The notes under the pieces: model-generated | Told to the model about the DNA's origin: nothing | The model's database searches: none | What the model saw: only the letters and a program-made list of their open reading frames with translations | Origin: Planctomycetaceae bacterium | GTDB taxonomy: Bacteria > Planctomycetota > Planctomycetia > Pirellulales > JAEUIK01 | Assembly: GCA_016793185.1 (NCBI GenBank) | Contig: JAEUIK010000605.1 | Coordinates: 1 to 5,390, forward strand | Reading direction: 5' to 3' | Length of the DNA stretch: 5,390 nt | Translations under genes and position numbers: made by a program | Part shown: positions 1 through 5,390 of the stretch, one piece after another | Layout of the letters: each line of letters opens with the position of its first letter | Position numbering within the stretch: position 1 is the first letter of the stretch

Positions 1-191
1 AATACCACGTTGTACCAATCGCGAGGACACACATTGAAACTCGACAGGAAGGTCTTCCGGATCAGAGAGTCATCCAGTCTGCCTTCCCTCCGGCTCAGTC
101 ATGAGCCTGCAGTGGCCAAAGAATGCGGGATGCTCGCGGGCCAATCAATTGGGCCCGCCGCTCATCACGGCGGCGCGTCCGCGGTGGATTT

Positions 192-215
192 GTCGTGAGC
201 CCCGGGGCTCGCGAC
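192..215. repeat. 24-bp near-perfect palindrome (REP-like hairpin)
   Basis: The left arm GTCGTGAGCCCC faces the right arm GGGGCTCGCGAC. All twelve positions pair in RNA on the plus strand if the single T·G wobble is accepted. The core around 198-209 is a perfect GC-rich palindrome. It lies about 230 bp beyond the aldolase stop, in non-coding sequence. On the plus strand the sequence becomes T-rich only some 13 nt after the arm (CTTCCCTTTT at 224-233), which is too far for a standard intrinsic terminator. It could be a dispersed intergenic palindrome, a protein-binding site or an atypical terminator. One window cannot decide. Confidence 0.55.
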
Positions 216-235
216 GCACCACACTTCCCTTTTCA

Positions 236-264
236 CTTGGGTGCGCAATGTTCGCTCACCCAAG
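236..264. repeat. Inverted repeat with 8-bp perfect arms
   Basis: CTTGGGTG at 236-243 is exactly complementary to CACCCAAG at 257-264. After one mismatch, two further inner pairs (GC/GC at 245-246 and 254-255) leave a short AATGTTC loop. It sits 20 bp from the 192-215 palindrome, so the two form a tandem hairpin pair in the gene-free flank. No T-tract follows on either strand. Its role is unknown. Confidence 0.45.
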
Positions 265-448
265 CACCTATCGAACGAACACATCTTAACGGCGGACGGC
301 ACGCGGTCAACCGATCGAGAGTGACGGGCTAACCGAGGGGAGCGCGCGGTCTGGGTGTGGTCGCGCTTGCCAGGAGCGCGCCACTCGGCGCGGTCGATAA
401 CCGGCAGTGGGCTTTCCGGCCACGCACCGAGATGCTCGGCGTACGTCG

Positions 449-1444
449 TTAGGCCGGTTGCGCGGCAAGCGCGGCGCGGACCTTTTCGAGCTGGCCGGCC
501 GAACCGAGCATCTGGTTCTTGTGCTTGATGTACTTGGCGTACTCGGCCATGAAGGGCTTGCCCGGCGTCCGCGGGTCGAAGTCGGCCGGCTTGTCGCGGA
601 ACATCTCGCGATAGACGGCGCACCAGATCAGGCGACCATCGGTATCGATGTTCACCTTGGTGACCCCCAGCTTGGCGGCCGGGAGGTACTGGTCTTCCTT
701 GACGCCGCTTGTGTTGGGGAGCTGGCCCCCGGCGTTGTTGATCCGATCGACCCATTCCTTGGGAACGCTGCTCGAACCGTGCATGACGAGCGGGAAGCCC
801 GGCAGCAGTTTCTGGATCTGGGCGATGCGATCGAAGTGCAGTCCTTGCGAACCGGTGAACTTGTAGGCGCCGTGCGAGGTGCCGATCGCCACGGCCAGCG
901 AGTCGCAGCCCGAGCGCTCGACGAACTCCACCGCCTGGTCGGGATCGGTGAGGCAGGCGTGTTCGGCCGAGACCTGAATATCTTCCTCGACTCCGCCGAG
1001 CATGCCGAGCTCGGCTTCGACCGACAGCCCGCGCTCGTGGGCGCGTTCGACCACGCGGCGGGTGATCTCGATGTTCTTGTCGAACGTCTCGTGCGAGGCG
1101 TCGATCATCACCGACGAATAGAAGCCGCTCTCGATGCAGTCGTAGCAGACCTCCTCGGTGCCATGGTCGAGATGGACGGCGAAGATCGCGGCGGGAAAGA
1201 CATCCTCGGCCGCGCGGATCATCGCTTCCAGGAACCGCTTATCGGTAAAGCCGCGGGCGCCGCGCGAAATCTGAATGATGAAGGGTGCGCTGGCCGCCGG
1301 ATCCGCCGGTTCGTCGTTCGAGTTGATCTTGCCAAGGTTCCCCCGAAACAGCCCGACCGTCTGCTCCAGATTGTTGATGTTGTACGCGCCGACCGCGTAC
1401 TTGCCGTAGGCTTGCTCGAAAAGATCCTTGGTCGTGACAATCAT
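449..1444 (-). CDS. fba: Class II fructose-1,6-bisphosphate aldolase
   Basis: This zinc-dependent cytosolic enzyme reversibly cleaves fructose-1,6-bisphosphate into dihydroxyacetone phosphate and glyceraldehyde-3-phosphate in glycolysis and gluconeogenesis. The 331-residue product is the usual class II length. Visible motifs, in order, are NINNLEQ (22-28), HLDHG (91-95, with the catalytic Asp93 and Zn ligand His94), SVMIDAS (111-117), EAELG followed by GGVEED (143-155), AIGTSHGAYKF (186-196, Zn ligand His191), VMHGSSSVP (220-228, Zn ligand His222) and NIDTDGR (265-271, phosphate binding). The GTSHGAYKF and HGSSSVP wording resembles the Calvin-cycle (CbbA-like) subtype, but no other Calvin gene is present. 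Residues about 36-53 form an extra acidic loop after NNLEQ. I chose the ATG at 1444 because the product begins in family style (MIVTTKDLFEQ). The frame stays open upstream to 1879, but that part is low-complexity and would overlap the divergent gene. No strong Shine-Dalgarno precedes the start. It is complete and transcribed away from kdsD. Confidence 0.96.
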   Translation of the reverse strand: MIVTTKDLFEQAYGKYAVGAYNINNLEQTVGLFRGNLGKINSNDEPADPAASAPFIIQISRGARGFTDKRFLEAMIRAAEDVFPAAIFAVHLDHGTEEVCYDCIESGFYSSVMIDASHETFDKNIEITRRVVERAHERGLSVEAELGMLGGVEEDIQVSAEHACLTDPDQAVEFVERSGCDSLAVAIGTSHGAYKFTGSQGLHFDRIAQIQKLLPGFPLVMHGSSSVPKEWVDRINNAGGQLPNTSGVKEDQYLPAAKLGVTKVNIDTDGRLIWCAVYREMFRDKPADFDPRTPGKPFMAEYAKYIKHKNQMLGSAGQLEKVRAALAAQPA

Positions 1445-1554
1445 CGGGTCGCTCGCTTCTGAAGACCGGGCGGGTCGCTTGCCAGCAGCGGCCCTGCCCT
1501 GGAGGGACAAGGGGGACGGAAACTGATACGGCTCGTAACCGTAGGCCCCAGTGG

Positions 1555-1600
1555 TCGCACGGGGCGAAACCGTGCTAGCACGAGGGCGAAAGCAGTGCGA
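1555..1600 (-). promoter_or_regulatory. Candidate structured element in the fba 5' leader
   Basis: Read on the fba transcript, an outer stem pairs TCGCAC with GTGCGA (1595-1600 and 1555-1560). It encloses a perfect 12-bp palindrome CGTGCTAGCACG (1571-1582). Two copies of the octamer TTTCGCCC (minus strand; 1584-1591 and 1562-1569) flank the palindrome, spaced 22 bp or about two helical turns apart. An alternative stem pairs GCACGG with CCGTGC (plus 1557-1562/1570-1575). It uses half of the palindrome and part of the outer stem, so it excludes both. This could be a leader RNA switch or a dimeric repressor site downstream of the promoter. It matches no riboswitch class I know. The pairings are seen directly; the function is inferred. 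Confidence 0.4.
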
Positions 1601-1638
1601 GGTCACGAACTTCGGATACCAGCCGCCTGCCGAGCCTG

Positions 1639-1667
1639 ATTCTATGCCTGAAGCGGCGGGGGGCCAA
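1639..1667 (-). promoter_or_regulatory. Putative sigma70-type promoter for fba
   Basis: On the minus strand, TTGGCC (plus 1662-1667; 4 of 6 match to TTGACA) is followed by exactly 17 bp and then TAGAAT (plus 1639-1644; 5 of 6 match to TATAAT). Transcription would begin near 1632, giving a leader of about 188 nt. The spacing is ideal and the -10 box stands out in GC-rich DNA, but this is a consensus match only. Confidence 0.5.
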
Positions 1668-1779
1668 GCGGCTGCGGGCGGGCCACCCCCAAAAAACTTG
1701 CCAGCTACCGGTTGGCCACGCCATCCCCAACCATCGGCGGAATGCGAGTTTAGGCGGGCGGGCGCCGCGCCGGCCTGCG

Positions 1780-1808
1780 TTGCCTCGAACCGGACCTCTC
1801 GATAGAAT
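1780..1808 (+). promoter_or_regulatory. Putative sigma70-type promoter for the kdsD operon
   Basis: TTGCCT (1780-1785; 4 of 6 to consensus), a 17-bp spacer and TAGAAT (1803-1808; 5 of 6) give a predicted start near 1815 and a 67-nt leader before kdsD. The -10 hexamer is identical to the one proposed for fba on the other strand. The promoter would also drive kdsC and the downstream LptC/LptA-like gene. It is a consensus match without experimental support. Confidence 0.55.
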
Positions 1809-1867
1809 CCCCCCTCCGCTCCGGGCTCATTTCTCCCGGCCAGGCGGCCCTGTCCCCGTCGAGAGTC

Positions 1868-1874
1868 AAGGAAG
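1868..1874 (+). promoter_or_regulatory. Shine-Dalgarno sequence fixing the kdsD start
   Basis: AAGGAAG lies 7 nt before the ATG at 1882. It supports that codon over the in-frame upstream start at 1780, which lies inside the proposed promoter and lacks such a site. Confidence 0.7.
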
Positions 1875-1881
1875 ACCATCG

Positions 1882-2901
1882 ATGTGCTCCCAAGCGCTGG
1901 CCGCGGCGGCCCCGTTGAGTCCGTTTGAGCAGCTCCGCTACGGACGCGAGATCATCCAGATCGAGGCCGAGACGCTACAGCAGGTCGCAGCGCGCCTGGG
2001 CACTGACTTTTGCCAGGCTGTGGATCGCCTGCATCGCTGCCGCGGCAGCGTGATCGTCAGCGGCATCGGCAAGGCGGGCCTCATCGGCCAGAAGATCACC
2101 GCCACGCTCGCCTCGACCGGCACCCGCAGCCATTTCCTGCATCCGGCCGAGGCCATGCACGGCGACCTGGGGCGCGTCCATCCCGACGACATCGTGCTCC
2201 TCCTGTCGCAAAGCGGCGAGACCGAAGAAGTCACACGGCTCCTGCCCTGGTTGCACAAGATTCCCGTGGCGATCCTGGCCGTCACGGGGCGGCGCACCAA
2301 TACGCTGGGACGTTCCGCCCACGTCGTGCTGGAGTTGGGGCCCGTCAAAGAGGCCTGTGCGCTGGGGCTCGCCCCCAGCACCAGCACCACGGCCATGCTG
2401 GCGATCGGCGATGCGCTGGCGCTGGTGGCCAGTCGGATGCGGGATTTTCGCCGCGAGGATTTCGCCCGTTTCCATCCCGGCGGCAGCCTGGGCCAGCAGC
2501 TCAGCCAGGTCGAGGATTACATGCGGCCTCTCGAAGAATGTCGCGTGGCTTCCGACGCCCAGACGATTCGCCAGGTGTATATCGAGTTGAGCCGCCCCGG
2601 GCGCCGCTCGGGCGCCATCATGCTGGTCGACGCCGCTGAGCGGCTGTCGGGGATCTTTACCGACAGCGACCTCGCCCGGCTTTTCGAGAGCCGCCGCGAC
2701 CAGGAGTTCGACCGGCCCATTCGCGAGGTCATGACGCCCCGGCCGCGGACCGTCGAACTCGGCTCGCGCATGACCGATGCCGTGGCGATCATGGCGGAGC
2801 GCAAGATCAGCGAACTGCCTGTGGTCGACGGCGGCGGCCTCCCGGTGGGGCTGATCGACATCACCGATATCGTCAGCATCATCCCAGAAGAGGCGCGGTG
2901 A
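1882..2901 (+). CDS. kdsD: Arabinose-5-phosphate isomerase (KpsF/GutQ family, SIS plus two CBS domains)
   Basis: The enzyme interconverts ribulose-5-phosphate and arabinose-5-phosphate in the cytosol, the first committed step to KDO for the LPS inner core. The product has 339 residues (E. coli KdsD has 328). A SIS domain spans roughly 20-205, with GIGKAG (61-66), HPAEAMHGDLG (87-97), SQSGETEE (109-116), VKEACALGLAPSTSTT (155-170) and FHPGG (197-201). Residues aligning with the catalytic Lys, Glu, Glu and His of E. coli KdsD (K59, E111, E152, H193) are all present as K64, E116, E157 and H198. The phosphate loop has Ala65 where E. coli has Ser. Two CBS domains follow at about 211-268 and 280-337; in the family these are regulatory nucleotide-binding modules. 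The ATG at 1882 is chosen for its AAGGAAG site. The gene heads a row with kdsC and an LptC/LptA-like gene, which favours the LPS role over the GutQ (sorbitol) role. Confidence 0.96.
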   Translation: MCSQALAAAAPLSPFEQLRYGREIIQIEAETLQQVAARLGTDFCQAVDRLHRCRGSVIVSGIGKAGLIGQKITATLASTGTRSHFLHPAEAMHGDLGRVHPDDIVLLLSQSGETEEVTRLLPWLHKIPVAILAVTGRRTNTLGRSAHVVLELGPVKEACALGLAPSTSTTAMLAIGDALALVASRMRDFRREDFARFHPGGSLGQQLSQVEDYMRPLEECRVASDAQTIRQVYIELSRPGRRSGAIMLVDAAERLSGIFTDSDLARLFESRRDQEFDRPIREVMTPRPRTVELGSRMTDAVAIMAERKISELPVVDGGGLPVGLIDITDIVSIIPEEAR

Positions 2902-2934
2902 AGTTTACCCAGGCCGCAAGGTCGGGCCGCGCCG

Positions 2935-2957
2935 ACGGTTGGCGCGCCGCCAACCGT
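2935..2957 (+). repeat. Strong intercistronic hairpin between kdsD and kdsC
   Basis: ACGGTTGGCG (2935-2944) pairs perfectly over 10 bp with CGCCAACCGT (2948-2957) across a CGC loop. It lies in the 84-bp gap, 33 nt after the kdsD stop and 28 nt before the kdsC ATG. The sequence after it is C-rich, not T-rich, so an intrinsic terminator is unlikely. An mRNA-stability or processing element, a partial attenuator, or a DNA-binding palindrome are possible. It swallows part of the GTG at 2956, which argues against that codon as the kdsC start. Confidence 0.7.
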
Positions 2958-2985
2958 GAACTCCTCCCCCCGCTCGAGCCGTAGA

Positions 2986-3507
2986 ATGAAACTCCACGAC
3001 CGTTGTCAGCCGATCGAACTGATCCTCACCGACGTCGACGGCGTCTTGACCGACGGCGGAGTGATCTTCGACAACCGCGGCATTGAATCCAAACGCTTTC
3101 ACATTCGCGATGGACTGGGCATCAAGCTCTGGCAGCGCGGAGGGGGGAGATTCGGCATTATCACCGGCCGCAGCTCGCACGTCGTCGAACTCCGCGCGTC
3201 GGAGCTGGGGATCGACCTCGTGCGGCAGGGAAGCGAAGACAAGCTGGCCGTCGCCCGCGAGATCTGCCGCGAGTCGAACGTGCGGCTCGAGCAGATCTGC
3301 TATGTCGGCGATGACCTGCCGGATCTGCCGCTCGCGCAGCAGGTGGGCCTGGCCGTGGCCGTGGCCGATGCCTGCCCCGAGTTGCGGGCCGCGGTCCACC
3401 ACGTGACGGCCGGCGTGGGCGGGAGCGGGGCGATCCGCGAAGTCGTCGAGCTGATCCTCAAGGCACAGCAACGTTGGGCCGAGTTGATTCGACCGTACGG
3501 TGTCTGA
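2986..3507 (+). CDS. kdsC: 3-deoxy-D-manno-octulosonate-8-phosphate phosphatase (HAD superfamily)
   Basis: This Mg-dependent cytosolic phosphatase hydrolyses KDO-8-phosphate to free KDO, the step before CMP activation by KdsB. The 173-residue product is cap-less, as expected for this HAD subclass (C0, about 170-190 residues), which normally forms tetramers. HAD motif I is DVDGVLTDG (16-24, nucleophile Asp16 and acid/base Asp18). Motif II is IITGR (58-62, Thr60), the motif III Lys is at about 86 (GSEDK), and motif IV is YVGDDLPDLP (106-115). The C-terminal GGSGAIREVVELIL is typical of KdsC. I prefer the ATG at 2986. A GTG at 2956 in frame would add ten Ser/Arg-rich residues and is buried in the hairpin. 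Neither start has a clear Shine-Dalgarno, so translation may be coupled or leaderless-like. It lies between kdsD and the LptC/LptA-like gene, matching the kdsD-kdsC-lptC order of proteobacteria. Confidence 0.95.
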   Translation: MKLHDRCQPIELILTDVDGVLTDGGVIFDNRGIESKRFHIRDGLGIKLWQRGGGRFGIITGRSSHVVELRASELGIDLVRQGSEDKLAVAREICRESNVRLEQICYVGDDLPDLPLAQQVGLAVAVADACPELRAAVHHVTAGVGGSGAIREVVELILKAQQRWAELIRPYGV

Positions 3508-3525
3508 TTCCGCACATCTCAGTGA

Positions 3526-5390
3526 ATGGTCGCCGTGATCTTCCGCTTCACCCGTAGCCTGGCCAGTCTGGCGATCCTGATCGCCGCCTACTGGGTGTAC
3601 GCGTTGATTGCGGTGCCGTTCATCGAACCCGCGGCTGGCGGACCGCGCAGCCGGACGGCGACACCCGAGCAGATCGCCGACGCGCGCCAGGCCCGCTCGC
3701 ACGAGCGCAAGCAGCTCGAGAGCTGGTTTCCACCCGGCTCCTGGGAGCTGAGCACCGAGATGGTGCTCGAGACGCCGCGCGGCAAGCTGCTGTTGAACAA
3801 GTACGAGATGCTGCCCGACGGCTGGTTGAAGTTCCGCCCTTGCACGATGGTCTTCATGCGCGAAGCGGCGCCCGGGGTGAGTCCCGGCGCGACGAGCCAC
3901 CCCGTGATCCTGCAGGTGCCCGAGGGGGCGGAGCTCAAGTTCGACGAGCCGCCCGATCTGCACCACGGCAAAATCGGCAACCTCGTCGAGGGGCGGCTCG
4001 TGGGACGCTTCACGATCCGCAGCGACCAGAAACTCCCCGGACCCGCCGACGATCTGCTGATCGTCGCGCGCGACGCCGAGCTGCGCGACAACCGCGTCGT
4101 CAGCAACCATCCGCTCGAGTTCCGCTTGGGACCGCACCATGGCTCGGGACGCGACATCGAAATCGATCTCGGCGCCGGCACGATCGGCGCCAAGAAGGAA
4201 GAAGGGGGCCTGCACCTCGAAGGAATCAAATCCTTCATGGTCAAGCGCGAAGTGGTGGTGATGCTCGACGTGGGGCGCGGCGATCTGCTGGGTGGCAGTC
4301 GCCGCGAGCCCGCCGGACCATTGCCCGGCGTCATCCCTCCCATCCCGCCACTGGGCAAGTCCGCGCCTCCCGCAGCCGGGCCCCCTGCCGCCGGTGGGCC
4401 GAGCGCCGACAAGGAGCTGCCGCTGCGGATTGCCTGCCAGGGACCGTTCCGTTTCAACATGGCGGCGCTCGAAGCGAGCTTTGAAGACAAGGTCGACGTC
4501 CTCCGCCTGAACGAGGGGGGGCAAAGCGATCGGCTGCAATGCCAGCGGCTGTCGATGTTCTTCGCCTCGAGCAATGCGGCGCAGCACGCCGCCGCGGAAT
4601 CGAAGTCCGGATCGCTCGGACGGCTCGAAGCAGTGCGGCTCGAAGCCCACGGACAGCCCGTCACCGTCGAGTCCCCCGCCAACGACGACGAAGCGGTGGG
4701 CGAGATCCTCCGGTACAACTTGCAGACGCGCGAGATCTCGCTCGAGGGCAAGCACCCGGTGATGCTCCGCCGCGGCAAGAATCGCATCACTGCGCCGAAG
4801 ATCGAGTTCCGGCCGGGCGAGGAGGGGCGGTTCGGCAGCTTCTCGGCCGCAGGTCCCGGGTGGATGGAAGGCACAGCTCCCGACGATCCACAGCGCCGCT
4901 TCTCGGCCAGCTGGAAAGAGCTGCTGAGCTTCGGGCCCGATGGGCCGAATCATGTCTTTTCGCTGCGCGGCGACGCGCGGGCCGAGATGATCGGCTACGG
5001 GGGTCTCGAAGCCAAGGAGATCCACGTGTGGGTCTTCGAGCAGAAGCGCGCGGCGGCGATGCCGGGCCTGCCGGGCCGGCATCGCGCGGCGCGACCCCAG
5101 GCTGGGGCCAGCCCGCTGGCGAATCTCCCCTTCACGCCGCAGCGGATGATGGCGACGGGCAACGTTCGTCTCGATGCGCTGCAGATCACGGGGCGCGTCA
5201 ACGAAATGCAGATCTGGTTCAAGCCTGCGCTGCCGGCGATTGCGACGCTGCCCGACGGCCGGACGGTCGAAGAGCTTCCGCCGCCGCCGGGATCGCCCCG
5301 CACGCCGGCCCCCGCCGCGCCGCAACTAGGGGGGCTGAACTCGCGGCAACGGTTCGGCGTTTCCGGCAAACTGCTGCAGGCCGAAGTCCA
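3526..5390 (+). CDS. Large membrane-anchored LptC/LptA (OstA)-like protein, 3' end beyond the window
   Basis: The frame is open from ATG 3526 through 621 codons with no stop before the edge, so the gene is partial. It starts 18 bp after the kdsC stop and is surely co-transcribed with it. Residues 11-33 form one hydrophobic segment after Arg7 and Arg10, a likely inner-membrane anchor with the rest in the periplasm; there is no lipobox. A charged stretch follows (46-65), then beta-strand-like sequence about 70-255, including RLGPHHGSGRDIEIDL (200-215). A Pro/Gly/Ala linker spans about 262-298. A second beta-rich block at about 299-570 has OstA-like patterns: FEDKVDVLRL then SDRLQCQRLSMFF (319-346), YNLQTREISLEGKHPVMLRR (397-416) with NRITAPKIEF, and GNVRLDALQITG (545-556). 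A second Pro-rich linker (585-605) precedes further sequence cut by the edge. LptC and LptA are each about 190 residues in E. coli, so this is far larger. GTG 3535 is an alternative start. Assignment rests on synteny, anchor and pattern, not on a database match. Confidence 0.75.
   Translation, partial: MVAVIFRFTRSLASLAILIAAYWVYALIAVPFIEPAAGGPRSRTATPEQIADARQARSHERKQLESWFPPGSWELSTEMVLETPRGKLLLNKYEMLPDGWLKFRPCTMVFMREAAPGVSPGATSHPVILQVPEGAELKFDEPPDLHHGKIGNLVEGRLVGRFTIRSDQKLPGPADDLLIVARDAELRDNRVVSNHPLEFRLGPHHGSGRDIEIDLGAGTIGAKKEEGGLHLEGIKSFMVKREVVVMLDVGRGDLLGGSRREPAGPLPGVIPPIPPLGKSAPPAAGPPAAGGPSADKELPLRIACQGPFRFNMAALEASFEDKVDVLRLNEGGQSDRLQCQRLSMFFASSNAAQHAAAESKSGSLGRLEAVRLEAHGQPVTVESPANDDEAVGEILRYNLQTREISLEGKHPVMLRRGKNRITAPKIEFRPGEEGRFGSFSAAGPGWMEGTAPDDPQRRFSASWKELLSFGPDGPNHVFSLRGDARAEMIGYGGLEAKEIHVWVFEQKRAAAMPGLPGRHRAARPQAGASPLANLPFTPQRMMATGNVRLDALQITGRVNEMQIWFKPALPAIATLPDGRTVEELPPPPGSPRTPAPAAPQLGGLNSRQRFGVSGKLLQAEV

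Larger units (their letters stand above)
1..448. other. Intergenic or gene-poor flank rich in inverted repeats, no defensible gene
   Basis: This stretch lies downstream of the aldolase gene and runs to the window edge. I find no reading frame with recognisable motifs or a convincing start. Frame 1 is open from the edge to a TGA at 196-198, but it uses many A/T-ending codons and its product is unfamiliar. The stretch contains several potential hairpins: 137-157 (imperfect, one bulged G), 155-173 (CCGCCG/CGGCGG, 7-nt loop), 192-215 (near-perfect palindrome) and 236-264 (8-bp stem). It also has a 9-bp direct repeat GGAGCGCGC at 339-347 and 373-381, and AGCGCG/CGCGCT at 341-346/362-367. None is followed by a T-run, so none is a classic intrinsic terminator. 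It could be a repeat-bearing spacer, the 3' region of the aldolase transcript, or a decayed gene. Confidence 0.5.
1445..1881. other. Divergent intergenic region between fba and kdsD
   Basis: This 437-bp stretch separates two genes read outward. It contains a promoter candidate for each (1639-1667 minus, 1780-1808 plus), so the predicted fba leader is about 188 nt and the kdsD leader about 67 nt. Other elements are a structured segment at 1555-1600 in the fba leader, an A6 run at 1691-1696, and an inverted repeat GGTTGG/CCAACC at 1710-1715/1727-1732 between the two promoters that could serve as an operator. A small CCGGG/CCCGG hairpin at 1821-1839 lies in the kdsD leader. Open frames through this region are low-complexity extensions of the flanking genes, and I do not consider them coding. 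Confidence 0.75.

Noticed and set aside
1..75. Faint resemblance of the left-edge peptide (TLYQSRGHTLKLD) to the N-terminus of Cas1
   Set aside because: The likeness covers only about a dozen residues, the following peptide does not continue like Cas1, and no CRISPR repeats or other cas genes are present.
137..264. Intrinsic terminators for fba or an unseen upstream gene
   Set aside because: The hairpins are real as pairings, but no T-run follows any of them on either strand at a suitable distance.
407..1462. A 351-codon plus-strand open frame across the aldolase
   Set aside because: The minus strand carries every class II aldolase motif across the same interval; this frame has none and is a codon-bias shadow.
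1445..1879. N-terminal extension of the aldolase to about 1879
   Set aside because: It would add 145 low-complexity Gly/Ala/Pro residues before a family-typical start and would cover both promoter candidates.
1780..1881. N-terminal extension of kdsD from the upstream start at 1780
   Set aside because: The extension is Pro/Arg-rich, covers the proposed promoter and is not family-like. The ATG at 1882 has a good Shine-Dalgarno at 7 nt.
2956..2985. GTG 2956 as the kdsC start
   Set aside because: The codon lies in the arm of a strong hairpin, lacks a Shine-Dalgarno and adds a Ser/Arg-rich tail not needed for the HAD fold; the ATG at 2986 is preferred.
4515..4521. G7 homopolymer in the LptC/LptA-like gene as a possible frameshift or phase-variation site
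   Set aside because: The frame reads through with coherent OstA-like sequence on both sides, and runs of this length are common by chance in GC-rich genes.
2905..5325. An 806-codon open frame on the minus strand opposite kdsC and the LptC/LptA-like gene
   Set aside because: It is antisense to two genes supported by motifs, synteny and tight spacing. Its product is Arg/Ala/Gly-rich with no recognisable motif, as expected from a mirror frame of high-GC coding DNA.

Overview
The window is GC-rich DNA. Its proteins read like those of a Gram-negative-type bacterium, most likely a planctomycete of the Pirellulales kind. That placement is an inference from protein style and gene order (a GLF-containing class II aldolase, a KdsD with a GIGKAG loop, and a very large membrane-anchored OstA-like protein after kdsC). 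No marker gene is present to prove it.

Layout. Positions 1-448 carry no gene I can defend, but they hold several inverted repeats, including a near-perfect 24-bp palindrome. On the minus strand, 1444-449 encodes a complete class II fructose-1,6-bisphosphate aldolase. A 437-bp divergent intergenic region (1445-1881) follows. It holds one sigma70-like promoter candidate per direction, each with a TAGAAT -10 box and a 17-bp spacer, and a long, structured putative leader for the aldolase. On the plus strand, three genes run in one direction: kdsD (1882-2901), kdsC (2986-3507) and a large open frame that starts at 3526 and is still open at the window edge (5390). An 84-bp gap with a 10-bp perfect hairpin separates kdsD from kdsC; only 18 bp separate kdsC from the third gene.

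How the genes work together. KdsD makes arabinose-5-phosphate from ribulose-5-phosphate. KdsC is the phosphatase that releases free KDO two steps later (KdsA acts between them and is not in the window). KDO is the inner-core sugar of lipopolysaccharide. In E. coli the order is kdsD-kdsC-lptC-lptA-lptB, so the third gene sits exactly where the LPS-transport genes lptC/lptA are expected. It has one N-terminal membrane anchor followed by long stretches of OstA/LptA-like beta-strand sequence separated by proline-rich linkers. I read it as an enlarged LptC/LptA-like protein of the LPS export bridge. The aldolase is central carbon metabolism, transcribed away from this operon, and has no obvious functional tie beyond sharing the intergenic region.

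The most interesting items are the oversized LptC/LptA-like protein, the structured region in the aldolase leader with mutually exclusive pairings, and the strong hairpin between kdsD and kdsC. I see no mobile element, CRISPR array, tRNA or rRNA.
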